Positions 1-12,100 of a stretch of DNA of 64,000 bases are shown here, piece after piece. This DNA is from Himantopus leucocephalus (lineage: Eukaryota; Chordata; Aves; Charadriiformes; Recurvirostridae): the NCBI GenBank assembly GCA_003993805.1, contig RSEF01000002.1:9827831-9891830 (forward strand), written 5' to 3'. Positions within the stretch are counted from its first letter, which is position 1, and each line of letters begins with the position of its first letter. The position numbers and the translations under genes were made by a program. The notes under the pieces were generated by a model. It did no database searches and was not told the DNA's origin. It saw nothing but the letters and a program-made list of their open reading frames with translations.

Positions 1-1365
1 GCCCTTACAAAATACAGTAAAAGGGTAAGACCCTTAAATAAAGTTTGCATAGGATGACAAAACACAGATAAGCTCCAGATAGGAGGAGGATGTGCTGCTA
101 TGCAGAACCTGATGCAATGAATAAAATTCAGTTACTTTCAGACACATTAACTATTTCAATTACTGAAATTGCCCAAACACAAAACCTCTTCCACTTAATT
201 CATTAATGAATTAGTTTATTCACTTCCTTTGTTTTAGATTAGAACATTCTACATTTTATCTGAACAGGTTTGATAGATGCCAGTGAGCCAGTACCAAATT
301 TACCTTTGGAGGTAGCTTTTTTTTTTTTTGCTTTATGTTCAATTGAGGGTGTCAATACCAGCAAGAATCCGCACCAGACCAGTTCTTTTATCAGGTGTCC
401 TTTATTATCAGGGGCCTGTCTGCTCGTATTATCATCTAACCAGTTGTGAAGGCCTTGGAAGATGTAGATTACAATCTAGTAAGTACAAAATGCTAACTCA
501 AAGATTACATATAGCAGCACAGAGACGTGTACTTTGTGGCACACTTAAGTGAGTCTTACCAGCAGACAAGGACCAAACAGCCTGAGGGACTCTGACCAGT
601 ATGTCTGTGCAGCATGGACAGATATGCTGACTTGGACTACACTGGTGTTAAACACAGAAGACAACTGGCAAAGTATATTACCAACACATACGAAGTTAGA
701 TGAATGCTCAGTAGAATCCTTCAGGCAACTCCATCTCAAACATAATATGAAAATTTCCTCTCAGGAACTCAACTCAATACTTAGGAAATCAGTACAGATC
801 CTATGAAGTAAATTCCTTCTTAAAGGGTAAACTTTGAAATCAAGATCCAAGAACTCTGAGGTTATATGACAACGGCAGATCAGCCTATTAATGGGCTATA
901 GATAGACCTAAATCCTTCATCTTCACAAGCAAGTTGCTACTACTGTTACGTTCTCAGTAAAATACCTTTGCAGCTAGAGTAAGACCAAACAATATAATGA
1001 CAAAATATTTGAATTAGGAATGAAGTTTAATTGAATTAGTTGTGCAATGACCCAGCAGTACCGATTCAGAATGGGCAACAAAGTCCTCACTAGGCCGAAA
1101 ACAAGGGCAGTTAAATCTTCTGCTGCTTAGCTTTAAGGGCACCTTATATATACTACACTATACTATAGTGTGTGTATATATATCTGAGACCTATAGTATA
1201 TACAAATGACCTATATTATGTAATAAGGAGCTTCATCATACAGAACAGGCACGACAGTACATTGGGTCAAGGCGGAAACAGCACACAGTGCCTGTTGCTA
1301 ATGATCCTTCATCCCATCAGTTTAATAAGCCCAGTACAGATTTCTCCAACAAGCAGTAGCACTGC

Positions 1366-1411
1366 TAAAAACAAAACAAAAACAACCCCAAACAAAAACA
1401 AAAAAAAAACA
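1366..1411 (+). repeat. A-rich tract with interspersed C
   Basis: AAAACAAAAC-type low-complexity sequence. Similar tracts recur near 54543-54597 and 60903-60960. Confidence 0.75.
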
Positions 1412-1674
1412 ACTGGGAGAAAGCAGACATCCTTCAAAGATGTCTTAAAAGTTCACAGCTTGTATTTGGAAGTTTCCTGCCAAAAGCAACATTATCTGTA
1501 CGGGAAGAAGCAGAACTTGAAGGAGCCTTTTTCCTAGATAAACTCTTGACACTTTACCTTTTTCTGTAGAAAACTCCACAACATGAAGAAATGGTATATT
1601 GTTTACCGCTCCTCCATTTATAGGAGGCTACAAAGTACAAGGCCAGAGATGCAAAGGAATTCCCTTGGTTTTGT

Positions 1675-1855
1675 GAAGGGTTGCTTATTGTTGGGTTTGG
1701 GGTAGGGTTGGGTTGTGTTTGTTTATTGTTTAGGTTTGTGGGTTTGTGGGGTTTTCGTGTTGGTTTAGGTTTTGGGTTTTATTTGTTTGGTTTTGGGTTT
1801 TCTTGTGGGTTTTATTTTTTGTTTTGGTGTTGTTTTTTCTTTAAGTGGAGATTCT
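1675..1855 (+). repeat. G/T-rich low-complexity stretch
   Basis: About 180 bases are almost entirely G and T on the plus strand, with repeated GGGTTT and TTTGGG words and very few A or C. It is not a pure satellite. Confidence 0.85.
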
Positions 1856-4800
1856 CATCCGTCTTTGAGCATTTCTTGAACACAATGCATTTCATTGTAG
1901 CTTGAAGGGAAGAGCAAGCCATAGCTATAGGTCTTCTCCTGCCTTAAGGTCTGAAGAGGCTTTGATGGCAAGTGCCAAAAGAAAATGTTACACACCACTT
2001 TTTTGAGTCTAACTGAAGAGCAGCAGTAAGAGGAGCAGTAGTCCTACATCGTTCTCCAGCAGAACTCAGAATGGCACTGTTGGTTGAGGAAAAGACAGCA
2101 AAGCCTAAAACAAGGCTTAATTTTTCTACTGTAATTTAAGTCCTAGTATCAGTAGCTTGCTTCTCATATAGTGAATTAAAAAAAAACAAACCCACACCTT
2201 TTTAGAAGTCTGCAGGCTTTATTACTAGTTAATGGAATTAAATGCAGAGTCATAAGAACCAGATACTGTAAGTGTTCTGGTTTGCTATCAAGGAGCAAGA
2301 AAGGAATCACGTAAGCAGGCTCACTTGTGTCCCTCAGTAGAATGGGTGCAACAATAGAGCAATCAAAACGGTTTGATCTGCAGCATATGCACAAATCTAT
2401 TCAGCAGGTTTATCTTTATTTTTTTCAGTTGTAACATTAGAAGGAAGAGAGGACAGAATTACTTGTTCAAAAATTCATGCAAGTCTTCATAAAAGGTAAG
2501 GCCAGATCCAAACATCATTTGTCTGCTTGTGTTCAACACCACAAGGTATCTTAAATAAAGGCACTTACATACACGTCACACATTTCAGATTACTGACGCC
2601 ATTGGCTCCTGAACTGTTGGAAGGTATGAGTCACCCTACAAAACACAGGTGCTTCTTGGGCAAACACAAAGAGAATTAAGAACAAGGTTTCTTTGAGAAG
2701 CACACTGCCCTCTTGTGATCTTCCAACTGGAAACAGACTGTGACAAGATGACTCTTCTAACTAAAAGACAGGAGGCACCATTATAAAAATTTGGAAATCA
2801 AACCTATTTATACTGGAGAAAACTGAAATTTAGACATGTAGGATTTTTCAGGTACTTAATTTCCAAAAATACGGAAAAGATTTAGATAGATGAGCTCCAA
2901 TAACAACGTAGCAACTATTCTCCATATTGCAAGTCTTTTTTAAATGACAGCAACATAAAACCCAACAACCCAACTTCAAAATCTACTGGATTTGAGAGAA
3001 TGGAACGTGAAGGTTTTCCTTCCATACATCAGGCCCAGTAACTGTAATATAAGTAGTAATATCAGTTGATCATGCAGTTCTCTCCTGTTCTGAGCTCCAA
3101 TTTCCACTTCTAAAGAGATTCACATCACCGTTATACATTCTCCCCTTTCTTTAAACTCAAAAATGCTTAGTATTACCTTAATTCGTCTTATCCTAAACTG
3201 ACCTCAACATAAGCAGAATTAGGCCCACCGTCATCACCCATACTTTCCAATTTCATTGACAAAATGATTTTTCAGACTGAAGATATGCAAGTTTAAATCT
3301 TGGAGAGTTACAGCTATTCTAAAAACAGACAAAGGCATTTAAAGTCAGTATTTTGCAGCCTCACAGGAACAAGAACACAAGCACACCATTAGTGAAGTCG
3401 AAATACAGTTTTTAATCTTCTAGTCACTCAGGTTGCAAACCTTTCAAATATCTATTCTGAAGGTGAGCAAAACCTTTAATAGCCAATATTGCTATTTTTT
3501 TGGTGCTTCCTGAATGATAGGGCATTCATAAATATGACCACTGACTCTTCAGGAAGAAGGATGCAAAGAAAAGTCTTAATAATTTTCCAGTTGAAGAAAC
3601 TTGCAAAATAACCTGCCCAATTCAGTTACAAGCAATAGAGCTAGAAAAGATGATAGAACTTAACTCTTTCTCATCTTCACAGAAAGCAAAAAAACCAGGA
3701 TGAATTTCAGCTAATTAGAAGAAAAACACACAAAAAACTGGAAAACACTACAATCTGCCTCAGGAGAGAAATGTAATAACCTACATTACAACAACAGTGA
3801 AGAATATGATTAAATGCCTGGAAATTAACATTATTAGTGCAGCAATACTGTTTGTGGAAGTGACAATAAGTGGCATCAGTGAACAAGACTAATGCAGGGG
3901 CACAGCTGAAAAGGGACAACTACTACTACACTGTGGTTTGCAGCACAGCGCTCTATTTCAAGTCCGCTTTGAAAGCGGAAGGGCTCTGTGTGCGCACACA
4001 TTCACACACTTTTCTAGTACTTGCCAAGTGTATCTATAAAGGCTTTACTTTTATGGTTAATAACAGGAAATCCTAGGAGACAATTTTTTTTACAAGGCAA
4101 CTTTTTTTTTTATCCTGTTTTGCAAAAACTTATATGAAGCAGGTATCAAACTGTTTTCAATCATAGCTTCGACATAGAAACAAAAAGAAAGCTTTATTTG
4201 TAAAACCAAGAATTCACATGCGTAAGATTAGTTAAGTCTTGGAATTAAATGTTAGGATATGTTTAAAACTTAAAATGGAGAGAACAAGATGACTGCTTTG
4301 TTAGTTGTTTTTTTTTTAAATTAATTTGATTAAGAGGAGTGCAAACACATTTGTTTATCTTTCTAAACACGGCCAGAGACACTTCAGAACGAATGCCTTA
4401 AATTTCATGACTAAACTCTGAAAGAATTCTAAGATATTTTAGATGGGGAGGCCTTTGCATAGCTCTTCAAAACTTACCTTTACCAACAGCCTGAAAGACA
4501 GAGACTTCTGTAAGAGGCACTGCATTTTCTGTGACTTAGATTATTCCAGGAGACTGAATTAAGGGGAAGGGGATTACTTAAGTCATTTTTTCAAAAAAGA
4601 CCAAAATTAAAAGCTGAAAAAAGGATTTTTTTTCTTATATTCCCAGTGAAAAGCAAGTGCACAGGAGGTCAAACACTGCTAGCTATGGGTTTCTTTTGTG
4701 TCTCATTTGTGAAAATTAGTTATGACCATCCCTAATTCAAGAACAAGATGAAAAGCTAATCACAAGCAGCTTAAAGGGAAGGCAGTATTATCACAATTAA

Positions 4801-5751
4801 AGCTTTCGAACAGTTGTTGAAGAAAACCTGGTCCTTGAGACAAGATTCATGGTCAACTACACTATCAAGGTTTACAGGTTTTTCTCAGAATAACCTGACA
4901 CAGAAATTGTACAGGGCACATTTAGCCATCATGTTCCTCTGGCACCTCCTGATGTTTAGGATTAACAGCACCATCAGCACAATCCTACCCGCTCTCTCAA
5001 ACTAAGTGCTCATGGAGAGTCTTCTCTAGCTTCCAGGAGGATCTGTGCAGAGAAACGGTCATCTGTTCACACTGCATGACCTAGTGGAGCCCAAAACACT
5101 GGCATCTCACTTTTTGATTATGCAGGGTACTAGCAGAGCAAACACCATCTTTTTCTTTAAAATCAAACACTTGAGAGCATTTATCTTCCTTCCTGTCAAA
5201 AGGTTTCATGAAAGACATATTTCCTTCTTCAAGAGCAAGAAGCTCCACGGACAATGCAGGTCCAACTTCCTGCATGAGTGCTCAAGACCCTAGAGGAGAC
5301 TGGGCAGCCTAAAGGACAACAGCATGAGGAAAGCAACTCTCCAAATAGTCTTTTGGGTTTTGTTTCTTTTTTTTTGAGCCATACAACATCACATGAAATG
5401 GAAGAGAAGAGGCTTTCTGACTTAGAAGAATAAGATTACCCGAAAAAAAAAAGATAATATAATCCTTGAAGATAAAAATGGGCACAATGGAGTATTTCAG
5501 AGGCTTGTATCGCTGATGACTTTTACTCAACCTCTGCCTTTTCATAGTAGAAATGATCCCTCCTCCTACAAAACAGATTCACCACAGCCCTGCCAACCTT
5601 CCAGACTTTTTTTGTCAATGGAGACTGGTTTTGTTACCACATTAGACAGGAAAGTGCAACTCAGGAGGGAGGCCTCTAGTGGCACCAAAAAATATTGGGT
5701 AATACGTTAACTATACTTACAGTTCACAAGCCAGACTAGACTAAAAAGGTG

Positions 5752-5820
5752 GGAGGTGTGCTTTTTTGTTGTTGCTTGGGGATGGGGGGGGGGGAAGGGT
5801 GTGTGTGTTTGTTTTACAAA
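5752..5820 (+). repeat. G-run and GT-rich low-complexity tract next to exon 14 donor
   Basis: A run of about eleven Gs (near 5776-5786) is flanked by T runs and a GTGTGTGT stretch. In the RBM33 transcript this is a C-rich and AC-rich tract 20-85 bases downstream of the donor. Confidence 0.8.
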
Positions 5821-5837
5821 AAAACCCAAACCCTTAC

Positions 5838-6125
5838 CTCTGGTTCAGATTTTACTTCTGATTTTGCTTGGCCCACTGGTGTGATTGCTTTAGCTTTCAT
5901 CTCAGGCCTTCCCTGCGAGTTTCCAACACCAGGTACAGACTTGGTGGCAGACATGGTGCTGGTAATGGGTTTGACCTGAGCAGCTGGGGTAGAGGGTTGC
6001 CTGTTGTTGCTCATTTCCAAAGCATGTGAAGGTGCTATCGGCAACTCACGCAAGTTACTGTTTCTTGGAGCAGTTGACTGTAGCTGCTGATTTGGACGCT
6101 TGACAATATTTTGTGACGGTGTATT
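5838..6125 (-). CDS. RBM33: RBM33 exon 14 (Ser/Thr/Pro-rich; last exon in window)
   Basis: This 288-base exon encodes 96 codons (residues 702-797) with codon boundaries at both ends. It starts NTPSQNIVKRPNQQLQ, contains the conserved PRNSNLRELPIAPSHALEM and ends KSEVKSEPE. The acceptor is CTGCTTTTCAG and the donor GTAAGG. The KSEVKSEPE end includes Val-Lys-Ser-Glu, which matches a SUMO-acceptor pattern (inference). No stop codon or polyadenylation site follows, so the gene continues left of the window with the coiled-coil and RRM parts still to come. Confidence 0.95.
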
Positions 6126-9100
6126 CTGAAAAGCAGAAAATTAAAAAACTTCAGCCTTTCACTACAAATTAGACTAAAGTGTTTCCCATTTCACATATTC
6201 ATGATTTAGTTAAGTTGGAGGAAAAAAAAGCTTTTCAAGCAGGCACAATATTTCCAATGCGAAAAGAAAAATTATAGAAATAAGAACATTTTAACAATGG
6301 TTTTATTTTTCTTTAATTAAAAGCAAAACTGAATCTCACTTAACATCCTTCTCAGAAATTGGCTTCACTGTGTGATTTATTTTCCTAATCAGAGCAATTA
6401 TTCTAAACTACAGTCAAGTTGGCTTGAAGACTACGTCAGGCTGTTGTGCTACCTCAACCTACCGAGCAACAGAATATGCTGCACTGGAGAAAATTCGCAA
6501 GACATGAGTGGCACTATCTGAACCAGAAAGCTTATTAGCACTGGTACAGAGAGGCCTGCAAATTGAAAGCCAGTGTCAGAGAACTGGGCTCCCACACAAT
6601 CACATGCTACCAGCAGTTTTAAAATCTTACGAAGCAAACCTACACTCCAAAACCCCTTTATTGCCAGTTCTTGGGCAACTGCATCATCTCTCACTGGACC
6701 CAGACCAAGAACAACACTGAAGACTGGAGGAGAAAAGGAAAAGGGAAAGATACACATGCTATTTTTGTATGTAGGTTATAAAACGATCAAGGCAGAAAAG
6801 GAGGAAGAAATGGTGAAAGAAGGTGACAGAGCACGACAGAATAAATGGGACTGAAAAACCACGCTGGTGAGTTTTGAAACCTGTGCTTACATGCCTGTTA
6901 CCCATGCAGAACTATGCAAGGCAATGCTGATGTATGTGGTACTTACATGTCTTGGCTTCATTGGACCCTGTCGCGGCTGACACTGCATCCTGTTGTTATT
7001 TGGCTGCTGCTGCGTGGCCTGCATGTGAGGCCTGAACTGTGGCTGGTTCATGGGCATTAAGGGCTGTGGTGGCCCTTGGAGATGATGATGGTGTTGCTGC
7101 TGCTGCTGCTGGTGATGGTGTTGCTGCTGCTGCTGGTGATGGTGCTGCTGAGGCTGAGGTTGTGGCTGAGGCTGTAACGGAGGATGCAAGGGACCCTTCA
7201 CATGAAGAGAAAGATTATTTGGTTTTAGTTTCAAGGTAATAAACTCCTGAAAAGTAGCTCCAGCCTCCCAAGTCCTCAAAAATTCTGTAAGCAGCTATGG
7301 ACCAGGCAAAACAAAAAATACACTGAGCAAAAAACAGACAAACAGAAGCTGTGCAAGGTAGTTCTACATGTAAACATGTGTAAGTCAGCAGCTGAAATGG
7401 AAAAAGAAAAATGCAAGCGTTCCTGCCCTCTGTCCCCTTTCCTAATGACTTTTAACGTGTTTGGGTTTTGGTGCTGGTTTCCCCCCCGGCCCAGACTTCA
7501 GGATTTCCCCGTGTTCAAGACAGAGATGCCACAAAAAGATCCCGCACAAAGCCTGCCGAACACGCAGGGCCCTCCACCGCTCCCCAAAACATTTACCCTC
7601 TTCAAGCTACCATTCAGCATCCTCCGGCTTTACGGGAAGCCCCCAGCTCCCTGCCGGGCTCGGCAGCCGAGCGGCAGAGGGCGCTCCCGCCCCACCGCTC
7701 ACCCCACCGCCGCCGGGCCGGGGGTCCCGAGGGGTCCAGGGGGGTCCGGGGGCCGAGGGGGGGGTCCGGGGGCCGCAGAGCCGTACCTGCATGCTGGGCT
7801 GGGTGTGCGCGGCGAGAAAGGGCTGTCCCGGAGCCTGCAGGAATTGCTGGCGCGGAGGGATGAAGGGCCGTGGACTGGGCGATGCCGGCTGGTTGAAGTG
7901 GAGAATCCCCACCGGACCTTGAGGCTGCATGTTGGGCCGAACCGGGCGCTCTCTGGGGAACACGGGTTGTTGTCCCTGCTGATTAAACGCCGGGCCGGGC
8001 TGGCTGAACGGCATCGGGTTTTGGGTAGGGACAGGATGGGCGCTATTAAGAAGCGGGGGAGGTGGCGGTGGAGGGGGGCTCCGCTGCTCAAACAAGTGGT
8101 GGCTTGGAAACCTCGGATCTGTGGGAATCAGGGAAGCGACTAAATGACAACCAGCCCTGGACATAAACAACACACTTTCAAAACGTAACACACTATTCTG
8201 ATCTGGAAAAGAAAACTGAAGTTTGTAGGGAGCAAAATTGCACAGGATGTTTTAATTTGGAGAGCTACCCTCAAGGTTACGTTTCTCTTGCTTCTGCGGC
8301 TTGTGTACAGAAGGAATGGATGCTTGACAGACCAGCACAACCGGTAATTCGCTGGAATTAGCAATGCCTTTTAGAAATTCTACTTTAATGAAATCAATGA
8401 AGGATTCCAGGGATTATAGTTTATACCACACAAGAACTCATAAAAAGTTTATACCATTTGCTGACCAGATATGTAGCAAATTTTTACATATTTTGTGTAA
8501 AATGTCTGTAACATTATATATATGCACATTACATGTCTATGTATATACATATATCTCTATATATACACATACACATTCACTTACTATTTTGTTTGCTATG
8601 CTGTATCATTTTAGCTAATTTCTTACAGTACACATACACAGATTTCTTGCAGTACACAAAGTCCAGACAGTTTAAAGAGTTATTAGTGGAAACCAAAGTG
8701 TATGGAGAGTACTCGTTATCTAAACCGTAACAAATCATAAATTCATTACAACAATCACTTAGATACTAATTTTATTTTGTATCTGTATAAATTGATTGTA
8801 TGATTGATGGTAGTTACAGATGGAGACACAAGATAACATCAAGGAAGGAAAAAGATACTAGACCAGCGCAATTTTTGACATGTCGTAGTGTGGCTACATC
8901 AAACAGGATCTTCTGGTCTTAGGCTCTTCTCAACACTTCCATGTTATTGTATGATACACACTGCACAGCCACTTCACAAAAAGTGGATTTTGTATGTTAA
9001 TGGCAATGAAAACGCTTACCTGCTATGAAGAAAGGATCTCTTTCCTGAGGAGGTGGAGGAGGGAGTGGTGGTGGCGGTGGTGGCGGCCCTCTCCACTGGT

Positions 9101-12100
9101 CCTGGATTGGCAGCCTTGGGGCTTGGGAGAAGTTGGTAGGAACTGGTCCAGGCGTATGCTGCTGAAAGTCTGGAGGGCCCTAGTTGATAAGGCAGAACTA
9201 AGATTAAGACTACCACCCAGGAATTGATCTATCGCCTGCTGTAATTTTTCCTCTTAAAAATACAATTGCTTTATGAGTTATCTTCTATCATCTGTACAAA
9301 TTGGCAGCCCTTACTGAGTCACTCTTTCACAATGGAAGAGATATTAAACCCGAGTACAGTATCTTGAAATGAATTCACGATGTTTTAATAATCACTAGCA
9401 CCGCAGGAATGCCATTCCTTCTCAAGCTTATTGAAATCCATGCAATTATTGACCTTCTTTCCCATTAATCCAAAAAAATCTGAATGTCTACTTTAGAAGA
9501 CATTCCTGACATTTATCTTCTTAAACTGTGCTATTCTTCACCATCAATTTAGTACAATGTAAGCTACAAAAGTGAAGCAGCTTTACTTAAAAAAAGGAGG
9601 GGGAGACAATTTATGGTATCCAGAAAATTAAAGAAATCATCTTTCAAAAAGAAACAACAGGAGAGTAACGCTTCTGCCTATTCACAGCTTAGCATCTGAA
9701 AGCATAAGAAAGACTGCAAAATTATCTTTCCTCCAGTAAATTTTTTTAAATGTAAAGTAAGCCTTTACATATTGCAGAAAGCAAGATGTTAATCCAAAAG
9801 CAGAACTTAGCAGAAGCCACGCTTAATTGAGTAATTCACACTATTACCATTTTTCCTTTTACATCAGAAGTTGATAAAATATGTTGGCAACCTCTGATAA
9901 CTGGAAGAAGCTATGCCTCGCATAAATCATTGTATTAACAAACATTTCCTTATTATGTGTGACTAAATCAAACAAGTAATGAAAATAATCTAAGAACATC
10001 CTTATTTTCCTCTTTATACAGATTCTGAAATGAGTGGTGGCACCTATTCTGTCTAGGTTTGATGCTCACCTTCAAGCTTAATACTTGCCATTGCTGAAGA
10101 CAAGCTTCCCAAAATAGATTTCAGACCAAACAGTCTCTGCTAGACTGAAATACGGTCATCAGCAAAGGACCAAACCACTGAGTTGCAGTGGCTTAGCATA
10201 CATCTATTGAGCTGCCCTCACCAACAGCACGTGCAGTCTTACTCTCTATTTGTACTGCAGAAATACTAACATTTTAGGAAAAAAATTTCTCACGCTGCAA
10301 AAATGACTATTTCCCCTGGAAACTGAAGTCTACTCACTACCGAAGTAGCACAAGACAAATCTGCTTCACTCCCTTTTACCAGCACAACACAACTGTGATT
10401 GGCAAGGCCCAGACAAGTAGATGAGAGGCACTGAGGATCACAGCCATTATTGAATCTGTGGCCTTCTTGAAAACACCTAAACAGGGATACATGAAATATT
10501 AAGACCTCTTATTTGGAAGCGAGACTGTGACTACTTATTTTATGTCATTATACAGCCATCAGCTGTAAATACTTTATCATTCCTAGAAATTAAAGGGTCT
10601 ATATCCCATTGCCAGTGCTCCTAGTCAGCCAGTCTCCTGTGGGTATTTCATTTAGTGCAAAGACATTATATTACACTCAAGCATAACAGTCCTCATAACA
10701 TACATACTGTTTGTAGGAGGAGCTGCTACATTTCTGCAAGTGAACAGTTACCAACACAAAATATTTTTGCCACCTCAGGAAGAGGCTGCCGCCCTTGAAT
10801 TTCACAGGCCATCTGCAAACAGCAGCAGCTGGAGGAAGAGGGAGCTATTTGGGAGGTAGAAAGTGACATTTATTTGTCCCATCAAAATCCGTTCAGGTTT
10901 AGCTGAACACGGCTGTTCAACTGCACTGCCCTTCCCTGGTGTCCAGCAGGACAGCGCTGGCTGTCTGCCAAAAGAGCAACAGAACACAAACCTTGAGGAT
11001 CCTGACCCTTCGCTCCCAAAACACACCTCTACCGTCACTGCACGTAGGAGCTGCCAGAGGTGCTTTCAAACTAAGGTTAAACGCTTTCCCTCATCTTGGA
11101 AGCCTTGGTGATAAAAGCCAATTTCTCAAAGCACTGCTCTTACAGCCATCCTAAGGAATACACAGTGCTTCCGCAAACCACACAGCCTCGAGGGAGGCAC
11201 CCAGCAAACCAACTGACATTTAGCTATTTAGTTATTAGTTTATCACTGATAATGCATAAGGTCATTGCAACAGAAGCAAGGAAGAAACCAGTTCATCAGG
11301 GCAGTTTCACACAAGATGGTTTTTGTCTTGCATCTTATTTACAGCACATAGTCACATAAGCATATCGCACTTGGGGAGAGAACGCAGTCTTAACAGACAG
11401 CCTACTTTTTCCTATTTTTGGAGAGCTTGACTTGGAAGCTCTGAAATTCTCCCTGTATTTTTCTCTAGGCACAATGTATGCCTACATATATCTTAGTTAT
11501 TTCTAAAATAGCCAGCAAAAAACAAATTATGTGGAAACTTACTGAAACCTGGGCTAATAAAGCATAAGTATCACTTATTTGCCACCCGAGCTGAAAAACT
11601 GGCAGCAGTAATGATCTGGCTGGGTTTGTTTCCGAGCACCAAAGGCCACTGCAGTGACCATAGTCTCCTCTACCTGCTTCTTCCAAACTCAACGTATTCT
11701 GCCCTGATAGAGCTAACAGACCCTTATCAGTCTCTCCCCTCACTCCCAAACTTCAGTTTTAGTGTTAGGCTACAAAATACAGGCTTAGGCTACAAAATAA
11801 ACAGGCACCTCTGCTTCTGTAACCAAGTTTGTAACCCAGGCTCAAGCATCTTGCCCAGTATTAACTCTTGGTCAAATTCACCTTACTGTTCTCTCGGTCC
11901 TGCTTGCTCTTCAGATACATTCTCTCATCCCCACCACATCTTTCACTCTGCCCAGTGGTTCCTAATCCCAGCGTGGATCCAGCTTCCCAGCTGTCTTGGA
12001 GCAGCCGGTCAGGAGCTCCTATTTACCCCACCCAGCCCCTGCCTTTCTTGCCCATACACTTAGTCCAGGCAATTTCCCCTCTTCTCCCTGCCAGGGAAGG

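Larger units (their letters stand above)
1..5837 (-). other. RBM33: RBM33 intron 14 (partial)
   Basis: At least 5.8 kb of intron with no exon recognised. It contains a G/T-rich stretch (1675-1855), an A/C tract (1366-1411), an AT hairpin-rich patch (1141-1200) and a G-run/GT tract just inside the exon-14 donor (5752-5820). The coiled-coil and RRM exons expected next were searched for by eye and not found. Confidence 0.8.

Noticed and set aside
1..5837. Search for the next RBM33 exons (Arg/Glu-rich coiled coil and RRM)
   Set aside because: No stretch encoding these conserved parts was found by eye, so they are taken to lie outside the window.
7376..8143. Plus-strand open frames up to 255 codons over RBM33 exon 12
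   Set aside because: They run antisense to a well-conserved exon in GC-rich DNA where stops are rare. Three overlapping frames are open at once, as expected from composition.
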